DNA from: JAFGBN01 sp964394145
GTDB taxonomy: Bacteria > Chloroflexota > Dehalococcoidia > GIF9 > AB-539-J10
NCBI GenBank assembly: GCA_964394145.1
Contig: CAYMVL010000025.1
Location: 136,937 to 200,936, forward strand
DNA length: 64,000 bases
Direction of reading: 5' to 3'
The notes under the pieces: generated by a model
Told to the model about the DNA's origin: nothing
What the model saw: the letters and a program-made list of their open reading frames with translations, nothing else
The model's database searches: none
Translations under genes and position numbers: made by a program
Shown: positions 8,862-18,237 of the stretch, in pieces
How positions within the stretch are numbered: the first letter of the stretch is position 1
Layout: each line of letters starts with the position of its first letter

Positions 8862-10649
8862 TTAGTGAAGAATCTCCTGCTTAAGCTTCAAATTTAGTTC
8901 ATCAAGCTGCTTCTTATCAACGTATGAAGGGCTATCGAACATCAGGTCAACAGCATTTTGGTTCTTGGGGAAGGCAATGACCTCCCTGATACTCTGCTCT
9001 CCAGCCAACAGCATTAGCAATCTGTCCAGCCCTATGGCAATGCCACCATGTGGTGGTGCCCCGTATTCCAGCGCTTTTAGTAGACATCCAAACCGGCTTT
9101 CCATTTCATCCTGACCATAACCAAGAAGTCCGAAGATTCTCTCCTGGAGCTGGCGCTTATGAATTCTGATGCTCCCGCTGCCAAGCTCGCAGCCATTGCA
9201 TACGATATCATAATGACGACCGTGAACTTTGGCCACTTCAGTGTCGAGCAACTGAATATCTTCTTCACGCGGTGCGGTAAACGGGTGATGCATTGATTCC
9301 CAGCGACCTGCTATATCACTCCATTCAAATAGAGGAAAATCAACCACAAAGGCAAAGGCGAGCAAGCCAGCATCGGTTAGGCTGAGACGGCGTGCCATCT
9401 CGCGCCGCAACTCATCAAGTGCTCTATTAGTCACATCTAGTTTGTCGGCGACGAGTAACAAGAGGTCACCGGATTTCACCTCAAATCTGCTAGCTATAGC
9501 TCCCAATTGAGCCTGAGTCAGGTGTTTTGTAGCCGCTGATTTCACATTATCTAATTCCACAGATTCTCCCGTGAAAGCCATCGTGGTTAAACCCTTGGCT
9601 CCGCTCGTTTGAGCCAAATTGACTAACTCATCAAGTTGACGGTGACTATAATGACCGCAACCGTTAATACATATCCCCTTCACTCTACCACCCCCCTCTA
9701 TAGCAGAGCGGAAAACGCCAAACTCAGTCTCAGCGGCGATATCAGTTATATCTTTGAGTTCAAGACCGAATCTCAAATCCGGTTTATCCGTGCCGTAGCG
9801 CTCTGTTGCTTCCCTGTAAGAGAGACGAGGGAAAGGCTTCAATATCCGCATTTCTGGTTTGACAGTCTCTGTAAGCGAGGTAAAAAGTCCCTCCATAAGT
9901 TGTAGTATGTCATCTTCGTCTACGAAGCTCATCTCCAGGTCAAGCTGGGTGAATTCAGGTTGGCGGTCTGCCCGAAGGTCTTCATCTCTAAAACAGCGGG
10001 CTACCTGGAAATATCTCTCAAAGCCGGCTACCATCAGGATTTGTTTGAGTTGCTGTGGAGATTGTGGCAGAGCATAAAACTTGCCTGGATTCAGGCGGCT
10101 AGGTACCAGGTAATCCCGCGCTCCTTCAGGGGTGCTCTTAATTAAAAGGGGCGTCTCTATTTCGATAAATCTCTTATCTTCCAGGTAGTCCCGGATAGAC
10201 TTTGTCGCCTTGTGGCGTAAGATAATATTGTCTCTCACTCTAGGTCTTCTGAGATACAGATAGCGATTCCTGAGACAAAGTGATTCTTCAACTTCGACAT
10301 CTTCGTTTATGTAGAACGGCGGATTTTCCGAGGAATTGAGGATTACAGCCCCTTCAACCGTAACTTCAATATCTCCTGTAGTCAGTTTAGAGTTCTCTGT
10401 GCCTGGAGGACGGGGGACAATTTCTCCAGTAATCTGAATTACATACTCGTTGCGGAGTGAACCAGCTACTTGATAGGCATCTTGCGATACCTGCGGGTTG
10501 AAGACCACTTGCACTATACCATCTGCATCACGCAAATCGATAAACACCATGCCGCCGTGGTCACGGCGGCGATGCACCCAGCCAGCCAAAGTCGCCTTCT
10601 GGCCCACATGTTCTTTTCTAAGTTCACCACAAGTATGGCTTTTTAGCAA
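8862..10649 (-). CDS. aspS: aspartyl-tRNA synthetase, probably non-discriminating
   Basis: Class II synthetase that charges tRNA-Asp, and possibly tRNA-Asn, with aspartate. It is a 595-aa bacterial type: N-terminal OB anticodon-binding domain, catalytic core with motif 2 around FRDEDLRADRQPEF, an inserted GAD domain (about 290-415), and motif 3 GIAIGLDRLLML. His31 (in RRRDHGG) and Gly83 match positions linked in Pseudomonas-type enzymes to relaxed tRNA recognition, so Asp-tRNA-Asn may be made here and converted by GatCAB. It starts with TTG behind GGGAG. A good promoter lies about 30 bases upstream. Confidence 0.95.
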   Translation of the reverse strand: MLKSHTCGELRKEHVGQKATLAGWVHRRRDHGGMVFIDLRDADGIVQVVFNPQVSQDAYQVAGSLRNEYVIQITGEIVPRPPGTENSKLTTGDIEVTVEGAVILNSSENPPFYINEDVEVEESLCLRNRYLYLRRPRVRDNIILRHKATKSIRDYLEDKRFIEIETPLLIKSTPEGARDYLVPSRLNPGKFYALPQSPQQLKQILMVAGFERYFQVARCFRDEDLRADRQPEFTQLDLEMSFVDEDDILQLMEGLFTSLTETVKPEMRILKPFPRLSYREATERYGTDKPDLRFGLELKDITDIAAETEFGVFRSAIEGGGRVKGICINGCGHYSHRQLDELVNLAQTSGAKGLTTMAFTGESVELDNVKSAATKHLTQAQLGAIASRFEVKSGDLLLLVADKLDVTNRALDELRREMARRLSLTDAGLLAFAFVVDFPLFEWSDIAGRWESMHHPFTAPREEDIQLLDTEVAKVHGRHYDIVCNGCELGSGSIRIHKRQLQERIFGLLGYGQDEMESRFGCLLKALEYGAPPHGGIAIGLDRLLMLLAGEQSIREVIAFPKNQNAVDLMFDSPSYVDKKQLDELNLKLKQEILH

Positions 10650-10678
10650 AGATCGTCTCCCGGTTCCAGTGATTGCTG

Positions 10679-10708
10679 ATTATACCCCAATGCGGACTTA
10701 TCACTCAA
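10679..10708 (-). promoter_or_regulatory. sigma-70-type promoter for aspS
   Basis: On the minus strand TTGAGT (10708-10703) and TATAAT (10684-10679) are 18 bases apart. Transcription would begin near 10672, leaving a leader of about 22 nt with the GGGAG ribosome site. It probably also serves tig and clpP. Confidence 0.65.
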
Positions 10709-10908
10709 TTGCTAACAGGGTATCCCCACCCCTGCGATTCTGTCCAGAAACACACAATCCCTGAATGCATCCCAGAACAGAATTGAAGGTCGACCATACC
10801 CGGAGATGGTCAAACCAGAAACGTCGCAACTGTCTCTACCATCTGCAAGCTCCCCTGCTCCCCATAGATACTTGTGTAACTTACTGACATTGTCATTTCT
10901 GAAAATCG

Positions 10909-12594
10909 TCATGGCCGCAGCAGTTCCTGCAGCACATCTACCACCTCTTGCCCAGGAACGCTATCGCGGACTACTGCTTTACCTAAACTCCCCAGAAGCA
11001 CCCAGCGTATTGCCCCTTTCCTTGCTTTCTTGTCCAGTTCCATGGCTCTCTCCACATCCATCAAGTCTATTTTGGAGAAGGTCAAAGGCAAACCAAATCT
11101 CTGTAACAATGACTGCTGTCGCTCAAATTCCGACGAGGATAAGAGACCTAATGTCTGACTAAGCTTACCCGCGCCCGCCATACCAATAGCCACTGCTTCC
11201 CCATGGAGGAATTGCCTATATTGAGTGGCTGCTTCCAAACCATGAGCTATGGTGTGCCCGTAGTTCAAGATAATGCGCTTCCCCTGGTCTTTCTCATCCT
11301 CGGAGACGACCTGAGCCTTGAGGGCAGCACTGCGAGCCACAGCTTGAATTAGAACATCTGTTTCTAATTTCATTAGCTTGGCAGCGTTGCCTTCCAGAAA
11401 CTTAAAGAATCCTGCATCTAGTATGAGACCATACTTAATCACTTCAGCCCACCCCGACGTCAACTCACGCTGAGACAGACTGCTAAGAGCCTGGCAATCA
11501 ACAAGAACAAAGTTGGGTTGATAGAAAGCTCCAATAAGGTTCTTAGCCTGAGGGTGATTAACCCCTACCTTGCCTCCAATGCTAGCATCAACCATGCCTA
11601 CTAAACTCGTTGGCACCTGTATCCAGGGCATACCCCGCAGAAAAGTAGCAGCGACAAAGCCAGCCAGATCACCCACCATGCCACCCCCCAATGCCATGAT
11701 AATGTCATTTCGCTCCGCTCGATGTTCTACAAGAAAATCATAGATTCTATTAGCGAAATCAGTACTTTTCGTCCTCTCGCCTGGCGGTACAACAAAGGAG
11801 TTAACGGCAAACCCAGAGTGCTCCAGAGTCTTTTTGATTTCGCCACCGTAGATGGAAAACACGGTCTCATCGCTAATCACATTGACTGCGCCAGATAAGC
11901 CGCTCTCTTTTATCTTTTCGCCCAGCTTGTCCAGAAGCCCCCAGCCCACGAAAATAGGATAACTCTGAGTAGCCGTTTTGACCATGCAGGCGACGTCATG
12001 TTGCCCGCCAAATAGAGGGAAAACTTGAGTGGACTTCTCTTCTTCTCCTTCAGCATCCAGCATTTGCCATGCCCTTAGCACCTCTTCACTCACCTGGCTA
12101 ATAGTCAAATTATCAGTATGCACCGTCCAGTCAACCTGAGCATAGTAAGGCTGCCTCAAAGCCTTCAACTGCCTTATACGTTCTAGAGGATTGCTGCCAG
12201 ACAGAAGAGGGCGAACTTCGCCACCACGACCGTGACCACTTTCTTTAAACAAGCGCTGATAGATTGTCTCTGGCTTAGCTTCAAGGCAAGCGACAAAACC
12301 GCTTTGCACCATCACTTCGTAGTTGTGGGGGTCAAGAATAGCACCACCACCAACCGCTATGACCATTCGCCTCTGCTGGCAGGCTCGCTGGATAATGTGA
12401 CGCTCAAGGTCCCTGAATTTTGCCTCACCATCCTGCCGGAAAATCTCAGCTATGGGCTTGCCAGCCTGTTTGACTATCTGTTCGTCGGTATCAATGAAAT
12501 ACCAACTTAGAGTCCGGGCTACCTCTTGACCCACCACAGACTTGCCCGTGCCAGAAAAGCCTGTCAGGATAATACTCTCTTTTCGTCTTGCCAT
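10909..12594 (-). CDS. aroKB: fused shikimate kinase / 3-dehydroquinate synthase
   Basis: One 561-aa polypeptide joins two shikimate-pathway enzymes. Residues 1 to about 175 are shikimate kinase: P-loop GFSGTGKSVVG, DTDEQIVKQAG, the GGGA loop and a lid containing RPLL. Residues about 200-561 are 3-dehydroquinate synthase: NAD-binding GGGMVGDLAGFVA, PTSLVGMVDASIGGK, metal ligands in GWAEVIKYG, YGHTIAHGLE and HGEAVAIGM. The reactions are not consecutive (steps 2 and 5), so the fusion more likely sets stoichiometry than channels substrate. A similar fusion is known in Thermotoga. A promoter lies just upstream, although aroC is only 152 bases away. Confidence 0.95.
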   Translation of the reverse strand: MARRKESIILTGFSGTGKSVVGQEVARTLSWYFIDTDEQIVKQAGKPIAEIFRQDGEAKFRDLERHIIQRACQQRRMVIAVGGGAILDPHNYEVMVQSGFVACLEAKPETIYQRLFKESGHGRGGEVRPLLSGSNPLERIRQLKALRQPYYAQVDWTVHTDNLTISQVSEEVLRAWQMLDAEGEEEKSTQVFPLFGGQHDVACMVKTATQSYPIFVGWGLLDKLGEKIKESGLSGAVNVISDETVFSIYGGEIKKTLEHSGFAVNSFVVPPGERTKSTDFANRIYDFLVEHRAERNDIIMALGGGMVGDLAGFVAATFLRGMPWIQVPTSLVGMVDASIGGKVGVNHPQAKNLIGAFYQPNFVLVDCQALSSLSQRELTSGWAEVIKYGLILDAGFFKFLEGNAAKLMKLETDVLIQAVARSAALKAQVVSEDEKDQGKRIILNYGHTIAHGLEAATQYRQFLHGEAVAIGMAGAGKLSQTLGLLSSSEFERQQSLLQRFGLPLTFSKIDLMDVERAMELDKKARKGAIRWVLLGSLGKAVVRDSVPGQEVVDVLQELLRP

Positions 12595-12618
12595 TGTATC
12601 TAATCAATATTTTAGCCC

Positions 12619-12647
12619 AGTATATTGGAAAAACCGAATCGCAACAA
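12619..12647 (-). promoter_or_regulatory. promoter for aroKB
   Basis: Minus-strand TTGTTG (12647-12642) and TATACT (12624-12619) with a 17-base spacer, ending about 25 bases before the aroKB ATG. No strong Shine-Dalgarno lies between. Confidence 0.5.
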
Positions 12648-12746
12648 CGTCTGAGGCCTCACAGATAATCGGTCGGAGCTCTTAGAACCTCCCACCACAA
12701 TCACTCAGACCCGCAGAGGGATAAGCCTGAGCCTCAGGGGATTCTA

Positions 12747-13919
12747 TTATTTCAACGCCGAAACGGACTCTATGTAATCGCTATAATTCCTCTTAGTTTC
12801 CTTTAAGTTGTCGCCGCCGAATTTCTCTAACATGGCGCATGCTAAGACCAAAGCTAGCATCGCTTCACCAATCACCCCTGCGGAGGGGACAATGCAAATA
12901 TCGCTGCGCTCATAATGGGCTTTGACCGCTTCTCCGCTACGCAAATCTATGGACGGCAAGGGATCAGCCAAGGTTGCAATAGGCTTGACTGCGGCCTTGA
13001 CTACGATGACTTCCCCATTAGATATGCCGCCTTCAATGCCACCGGCACGGTTAGTGGCACGACGCCAAACGAACGGTTGCTTCGAGGGATTCGGTTCGAT
13101 CGGATCATGTGCTTGCGAGCCTTTAAGCTTTGCTGAAACAAAGCCACCTCCGATTTCCACTCCCTTTACAGCGTTGATGCTCATTATCGCTTGGGCAATT
13201 CTGCCATCTAGGCGGCGATCCCAGCTAATATGGCTCCCCAGACCTATAGGTGCTCCGTCGGCGATTACTTCGAATATACCACCCAGCGTATCCCCAGCAG
13301 CTCTAGCATCATCAATAGCTGTTATCATCTCTATTTCTGTTTTGGCATCAGCACAGCGGACCGGAGAGTCTTCTACCCGCTGCCAGTCTGGAGATATCGC
13401 ATCGCTCTGCCCATAGCTAACATTACCAATTGCTGTGGTATGGCTGTGAATAGCAACGCCAAATTCCTCCAAAAATTTCTTGGCTACCGCCCCTGCCCCC
13501 ACCCTAGCAGCTGTTTCTCTAGCACTAGCCCTCTCTATTATCGGCCTAATGTCTTTAAGTCCATATTTAATTACGCCAGCCAGGTCGGTATGTCCCGGGC
13601 GCGGATGCATTATGGACTCAGATTCCTCTTCTAGAGGTGAGACATTCATAACCTTCTGCCAGTTTTGCCAGTCCCGGTTAGGGATAAAAAGCCCAATAGG
13701 GCTGCCTATAGTAAGTCCATAGCGGACTCCGGAAATGATTTCAGCCTTGTCCTGCTCTATCTCCATTCGGGCGCCACGCCCATACCCCATCTGGCGACGC
13801 CTCAGTTCACGATTGATGTGTTCCGCTTCCAAGGGGAGGTCAGCTACCATACCTTCAATTATGGTTACCAGTCCTTGGCCGTGTGATTCTCCTGCGGTGA
13901 AAAAACGAAGGTGCGTCAT
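12747..13919 (-). CDS. aroC: chorismate synthase
   Basis: Final step of the shikimate pathway: anti-1,4-elimination of phosphate from EPSP to give chorismate, needing reduced FMN. At 390 aa it is within the family range. Signatures include GESHGQGL at residues 10-17, the RRRQMGYGRGARM segment, RASARETAARVGAGAVAK, and DLRSGEAVKAHYERSD near the C-terminus. It lies 57 bases downstream of aroE and upstream of aroKB, all on the minus strand, so the three shikimate genes are probably partly co-transcribed. Confidence 0.96.
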   Translation of the reverse strand: MTHLRFFTAGESHGQGLVTIIEGMVADLPLEAEHINRELRRRQMGYGRGARMEIEQDKAEIISGVRYGLTIGSPIGLFIPNRDWQNWQKVMNVSPLEEESESIMHPRPGHTDLAGVIKYGLKDIRPIIERASARETAARVGAGAVAKKFLEEFGVAIHSHTTAIGNVSYGQSDAISPDWQRVEDSPVRCADAKTEIEMITAIDDARAAGDTLGGIFEVIADGAPIGLGSHISWDRRLDGRIAQAIMSINAVKGVEIGGGFVSAKLKGSQAHDPIEPNPSKQPFVWRRATNRAGGIEGGISNGEVIVVKAAVKPIATLADPLPSIDLRSGEAVKAHYERSDICIVPSAGVIGEAMLALVLACAMLEKFGGDNLKETKRNYSDYIESVSALK

Positions 13920-13976
13920 GCCATATCCCCCCGTGCTCTATCCGGTTGCCTCTCTACCAGCTCCGGACTTCTCCTT

Positions 13977-14867
13977 TCATCCTTGCCCTTTTTGCAATAC
14001 TTGTTCAGCTTTGTTAAACATTATGTCAATCGGAGCTTTTTTCCCTGTCCATAACTCAAAGGAAGCCGCGCCCTGATATATTAGCATAGCTAACCCCTCA
14101 AGTATATTAGCTCCTGCAGTTCGTGCTGACCTTAATAAAGGCGTTTCCCGCGGGTTATATACTAAATCGTAGACTAAGGCGCTTTCTGGAATCAGTTCAG
14201 CGCTTAAAGGTGACTGCCCTTCCTCGGGGCTGTACCTCATGCCTATAGTAGTGCAGTTGACTATCAGATGGCACTGTTCCAAGGCCCTGCTTGAGTACAG
14301 ATTCTCCCAAAGGAGAGCCGTGATTCTAGTTTGTGACTCTTCCGGGTTCACTGAACAGCGCTCAACATAGCGCTTTAAGCTATCTGCCAGCCTCTTGGCT
14401 CTTTCAGAAGTACGATTGATGATGAGAATTGAGCTCGCTTTCTGCTGCACCAAAGCAAAGCTCACAGCCTTAGCAACTCCCCCGGCACCCAGAATTACTA
14501 TTTGCTTTCCTTCAGGGTTGAAATGCCCCTCTTTGTATAGTGCTTCAATGAAGCCATAGGCATCCGTATTGAAACCCAAAAGTCTGTTATCGGTTTTGAC
14601 TATGGTATTGACCGCCCCGATCGAAGCTGCCAGGGCATCAACTTCATCCAACAAGGGTATTACCGCTTCTTTATATGGAACCGTGACGTTGGCTCCAGAG
14701 TTTTGAGCTTCTCTTAAGCTATCTACTACGCGTCGGAGCTCTCCCGGGCTTGTTTCCCAGGCCTCATAACGAGCGTCAAGATGATAGTAATCCAAGGCAG
14801 CTTGTTGAAAGTGAGGCGAGATAGAATGCTTGATAGGGTAACCTATGAGGCCGATTAACTTGGGCAT
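13977..14867 (-). CDS. aroE: shikimate dehydrogenase (NADP+)
   Basis: Reduces 3-dehydroshikimate to shikimate. The 296-aa protein has the N-terminal substrate domain with GYPIKHSISPHFQ, the catalytic Lys in NVTVPYKEAV, and the Asp in GFNTDAYGF. The Rossmann nucleotide loop is GAGGVAKA, with NRTSERAKRL downstream, whose basic residues favour NADP. It starts with ATG one base after the ruvX stop, so it is almost certainly co-transcribed with ruvX. It precedes aroC. Confidence 0.95.
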   Translation of the reverse strand: MPKLIGLIGYPIKHSISPHFQQAALDYYHLDARYEAWETSPGELRRVVDSLREAQNSGANVTVPYKEAVIPLLDEVDALAASIGAVNTIVKTDNRLLGFNTDAYGFIEALYKEGHFNPEGKQIVILGAGGVAKAVSFALVQQKASSILIINRTSERAKRLADSLKRYVERCSVNPEESQTRITALLWENLYSSRALEQCHLIVNCTTIGMRYSPEEGQSPLSAELIPESALVYDLVYNPRETPLLRSARTAGANILEGLAMLIYQGAASFELWTGKKAPIDIMFNKAEQVLQKGQG

Positions 14868-14868
14868 G

Positions 14869-15300
14869 CTAGCGCCTCACGCTATCCAGGAAACCCTGGA
14901 GAATAAAGGCAGCAGCTATAGCATCTCGATGCTTTCCCCTGTTCTTTCTTTTTGTGCCAGCTTCATCCATTGACCGTTCAGCGGCTACCGTAGATAACCT
15001 TTCGTCCCAAAATTGTATATTTACATGATTGATATTAGCCGCCTTTGCCCGAGATAAAAGCTTCTCAACAAAAGCTGTTACTCTATCAGCCTGTTGGCCA
15101 GCATGACCACTTAAAGAGTAGGGCAAGCCAACTACCACATACTCTGCTGAGTATTGCTCAATAAGCTTAAGAATGTGGTCTATAGTTGCTTCTTCATCCC
15201 TACCACCAGTAACACCCAGCGGGAGAGCCACCACGCCTTGCGGATCGCTCACTGCTATTCCAGTCTTCTTTTCTCCTAAATCTAGTCCTAAGCTGCGCAC
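14869..15300 (-). CDS. ruvX: RuvX/YqgF-family RNase H-fold nuclease
   Basis: 143-aa RNase H-like protein, named for putative Holliday junction resolution but with pre-16S rRNA 5'-end processing reported for family members. The first acidic strand LGLDLGEKKTGIAVSD, the VVGLPYSLSGHAGQQA loop and the C-terminal acidic motif DAIAAAFILQGFLD are all in place. It starts with GTG (15300-15298). It lies 57 bases downstream of alaS, the common alaS-yqgF neighbourhood, and abuts aroE. Confidence 0.92.
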   Translation of the reverse strand: MRSLGLDLGEKKTGIAVSDPQGVVALPLGVTGGRDEEATIDHILKLIEQYSAEYVVVGLPYSLSGHAGQQADRVTAFVEKLLSRAKAANINHVNIQFWDERLSTVAAERSMDEAGTKRKNRGKHRDAIAAAFILQGFLDSVRR

Positions 15301-15357
15301 TTTTACCCTTACATTCCCACGCCTTAAGATGAGTTGCGGGCTATGATAAATCTCCCT

Positions 15358-18039
15358 TCAATCCCCTCTCATCGAGGGCAGGGAACTCTGCTTTGCTATG
15401 GCGCCTTTGACACAGATCAACGCCTCGTCAAGTTTGCTTATATCCTTGCCACCAGCCTGAGCCATAGTTGCCTTGCCACCACCACTACCACCAGTGACAC
15501 TTGCCGCTTGCTTAATAATATCACCTGCATGAAACCCTTTGGATGTTAAGTCGGAAGTCACCATAGCCAGGAAATTAGGCTTATTATCGTAGGCTGTAGC
15601 CAGGATCACCACGCCGCTTCTGAGCTTGTCGCGTAAAACGTCGCCCATTTCTCTGAGTACAGGCATAGTAAGCGGCGGCACTTTCGCTACTAACACCGTT
15701 ACTCCGTTAACTTGCTCTGCTTGCGCAAGTAGAGATTCCGCTACCCTCCTTGATAACTCCCTCTCCAACGATAATGAGCGCTTATGCTCTGTTTCCAACT
15801 CGCTGATCAGCGATCTCACTTTGCTCTGGACTTCCTCCAGCGGGCTCTCCAAGGCTTTAGCCATGCCTTGCAGGGCTGAAGAATATCTCCCTACTAAAGA
15901 TTCCGCAGCTCGACCGGTGACTGCTTCGATACGACGCAGGCCAGTACCTACACTGCTTTCACCGGTCATCAGGAAGAGACCGATTTCCCCTGTTGACTTG
16001 ACGTGTGTGCCACCGCAAAGCTCCTTGCTTATCGGTGGCTCGCCAATTTGTACTACTCGAACTATTTCTCCATACTTTTCTTCAAAAAAGGCTAGAGCAC
16101 CTTCAGCAATAGCTTTATCGTGTGGGACATTCTTTACGTGCACTATTAAGTCTCGCCGTATCCATTCGTTGACTTGTCTCTGAATTTCGTTGACTTCATC
16201 TTGAGTTAAAGCCACCAACTGGGTGAAGTCAAATCTAAACCTTTCCGGCTCTACTAATGAACCTCCCTGACGAATGTTATGCCCCAAAACTTGCCTCAAG
16301 GCAGCCTGGAGGAGATGGGTAGCGGTATGGTTACGGGCGATATCGAGGCGACGCTCTTGGTCCACTTCAGCTTCGACGTCGTCCCCTACTGATATTCGCC
16401 CTTCAATAACCTCACCCTGATGGACTATCAGCTGGCTGCTACCCACTGTATGCCGGACGGCATTTGTGACGTTTATTCGTCCCTTTTCTCCAACAATTGC
16501 ACCAGCATCGCCGACCTGTCCACCCATCTCGCCATAAAAGGGCGTCTCAAGTAATATCACTCCTACAGATTGGCCTTGAAAGACGGAATCTATCTGATTC
16601 TGCAACGATTCGCCTACAGGAACCAAGACCATTACGGTGGACTGGTGCTTAAGCGTTCCGTCGCCAACGAAACCCGTGCTACCAGGGATATGGACAACGG
16701 AAAGACTACCGTTCAGACCAACTGTCCCACCCACAGTGGTTTTGTATGTTGCCCTCGCTCTTTCTCGCTGCCTTTCCATCTCTGCCTCAAATCCTGCCCA
16801 ATCCACGGATAAAGCTCTCTCTTTAGCAATTTCGGCAGTCAATTCAGGGGGAAAGCCATAAGTGTCATAAAGCCGGAATATCTCTGTTCCTTTTAGCCAC
16901 TCCCCCCCTCGCTCCAAGGCTTCATCAACAAGCTTTGCCACCAAATTAAGCCCAGTATCTAGAGTGGCAATGAATTTTTCCTCCTCAGCTTTGATTACTT
17001 CGGTAATTAGCTCCCGGCTAGCCATGAGCTCGGGATAAAGCCGACCCATCTCATTAACGACGACATCAGAAATTTCAGCAAGGAAAGGCCTATCCAGACC
17101 CAACCTCTTCCCGAAAAGAGAAGCGCGACGCAGTATCCGTCGCAATACATACCCCCTTCCTTCGTTGGAAGGCATAACTCCGTCAGCAATCAGGAAAGCA
17201 ACGCCACGCCCATGCTCAGCGATAATCCTGATGCCCCTATCGGTATTCTCATGCATACCATAATTCACATTGGCCAATTCACAAATCTGTCTTATCAAGG
17301 GCGAGAAAAGCTCTGTCTCATATGGAGAGGACCTGCCTTGAGTAGCCGCAGCAGTCCTTTCCAACCCCATCCCTGTATCAATATTGGGTCTGGGTAAACG
17401 GGTACGTTGTCCATTGCGGTCCTGATTATACTGGGTAAAAACCAGATTCCATATCTCTGAGAAGCGACCGCATTCACAGTTAGGTTTGCACTCAGGCTTA
17501 CCGCAGCCCAATTCCTCCCCCAGGTCATAGTGTATTTCGCTACAGGGACCACAGGGGCCTGAGTCTCCCACCGGCCCCCAGAAATTGTCTTCTTCACCAA
17601 ACCTCAATATCCTTTCAAACGGAACACCCACTCCCTGCCAATAGTTGAAGGCTTCATCGTCGTCCCTATAGATAGTTATCCAGAGCCGCTCTTGGGGGAG
17701 CTTCAGATACTCGGTAACGAACTCCCAAGCCCAGGAGATAGCTTCCTTCTTGAAATAATCACCCACGCTGAAATTGCCCAGCATCTCAAAGAAGGTGAGA
17801 TGCTTACTATCACCAACTGAGTCTATATCAGTAGTACGGAAGCATTTCTGGCATGACGCCAGTCTCCGTCCAGGAGGCGCTTCCAATCCCAGAAAGTAAG
17901 GCTTAACCTGTACCATGCCAGCACTGGTAAGCAACAGAGTCGGGTCGTTATGAGGAATCAACGACGAGCTAGGGATGATCTTATGGCCTTTGTCCTGGAA
18001 AAAACCGAGAAAGACCCGTCTGATTTCGTCACCAGTCAT
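15358..18039 (-). CDS. alaS: alanyl-tRNA synthetase
   Basis: Class II synthetase for tRNA-Ala, full length at 893 aa. It has the catalytic domain (about 1-240), a tRNA-recognition helical domain, the editing domain with HTATHLLQAAL and CGGTHV zinc/water ligands (about 570-690), and a C-terminal DHHA1-like domain with GGSGGGKATMAQAGG. A four-cysteine cluster (CGKPECKPNCEC, about 178-190) is visible in the catalytic domain insert. No T-box motif was found in the 200 bases upstream. Confidence 0.96.
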   Translation of the reverse strand: MTGDEIRRVFLGFFQDKGHKIIPSSSLIPHNDPTLLLTSAGMVQVKPYFLGLEAPPGRRLASCQKCFRTTDIDSVGDSKHLTFFEMLGNFSVGDYFKKEAISWAWEFVTEYLKLPQERLWITIYRDDDEAFNYWQGVGVPFERILRFGEEDNFWGPVGDSGPCGPCSEIHYDLGEELGCGKPECKPNCECGRFSEIWNLVFTQYNQDRNGQRTRLPRPNIDTGMGLERTAAATQGRSSPYETELFSPLIRQICELANVNYGMHENTDRGIRIIAEHGRGVAFLIADGVMPSNEGRGYVLRRILRRASLFGKRLGLDRPFLAEISDVVVNEMGRLYPELMASRELITEVIKAEEEKFIATLDTGLNLVAKLVDEALERGGEWLKGTEIFRLYDTYGFPPELTAEIAKERALSVDWAGFEAEMERQRERARATYKTTVGGTVGLNGSLSVVHIPGSTGFVGDGTLKHQSTVMVLVPVGESLQNQIDSVFQGQSVGVILLETPFYGEMGGQVGDAGAIVGEKGRINVTNAVRHTVGSSQLIVHQGEVIEGRISVGDDVEAEVDQERRLDIARNHTATHLLQAALRQVLGHNIRQGGSLVEPERFRFDFTQLVALTQDEVNEIQRQVNEWIRRDLIVHVKNVPHDKAIAEGALAFFEEKYGEIVRVVQIGEPPISKELCGGTHVKSTGEIGLFLMTGESSVGTGLRRIEAVTGRAAESLVGRYSSALQGMAKALESPLEEVQSKVRSLISELETEHKRSLSLERELSRRVAESLLAQAEQVNGVTVLVAKVPPLTMPVLREMGDVLRDKLRSGVVILATAYDNKPNFLAMVTSDLTSKGFHAGDIIKQAASVTGGSGGGKATMAQAGGKDISKLDEALICVKGAIAKQSSLPSMRGD

Positions 18040-18237
18040 TTACAGTTGTCCTCTCTGAATTCAAGTTGGACCAGATTTGCTATAGATGAGCATGCCCTCT
18101 AACCTCAACTATGCTAGCATAAACGTCACTATCGGGCAAAGAGCTTGGCTGAACACAATAATTCCGCCGGAGATAGACTCATTCGTTGGCCTATCGAATA
18201 GCACCCGTTCTTCCAGCGCCACTTCCAGACATGCTGC

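Noticed and set aside
18040..18237. T-box leader before alaS
   Set aside because: No conserved T-box sequence was found here or before thrS, proS or pheS.
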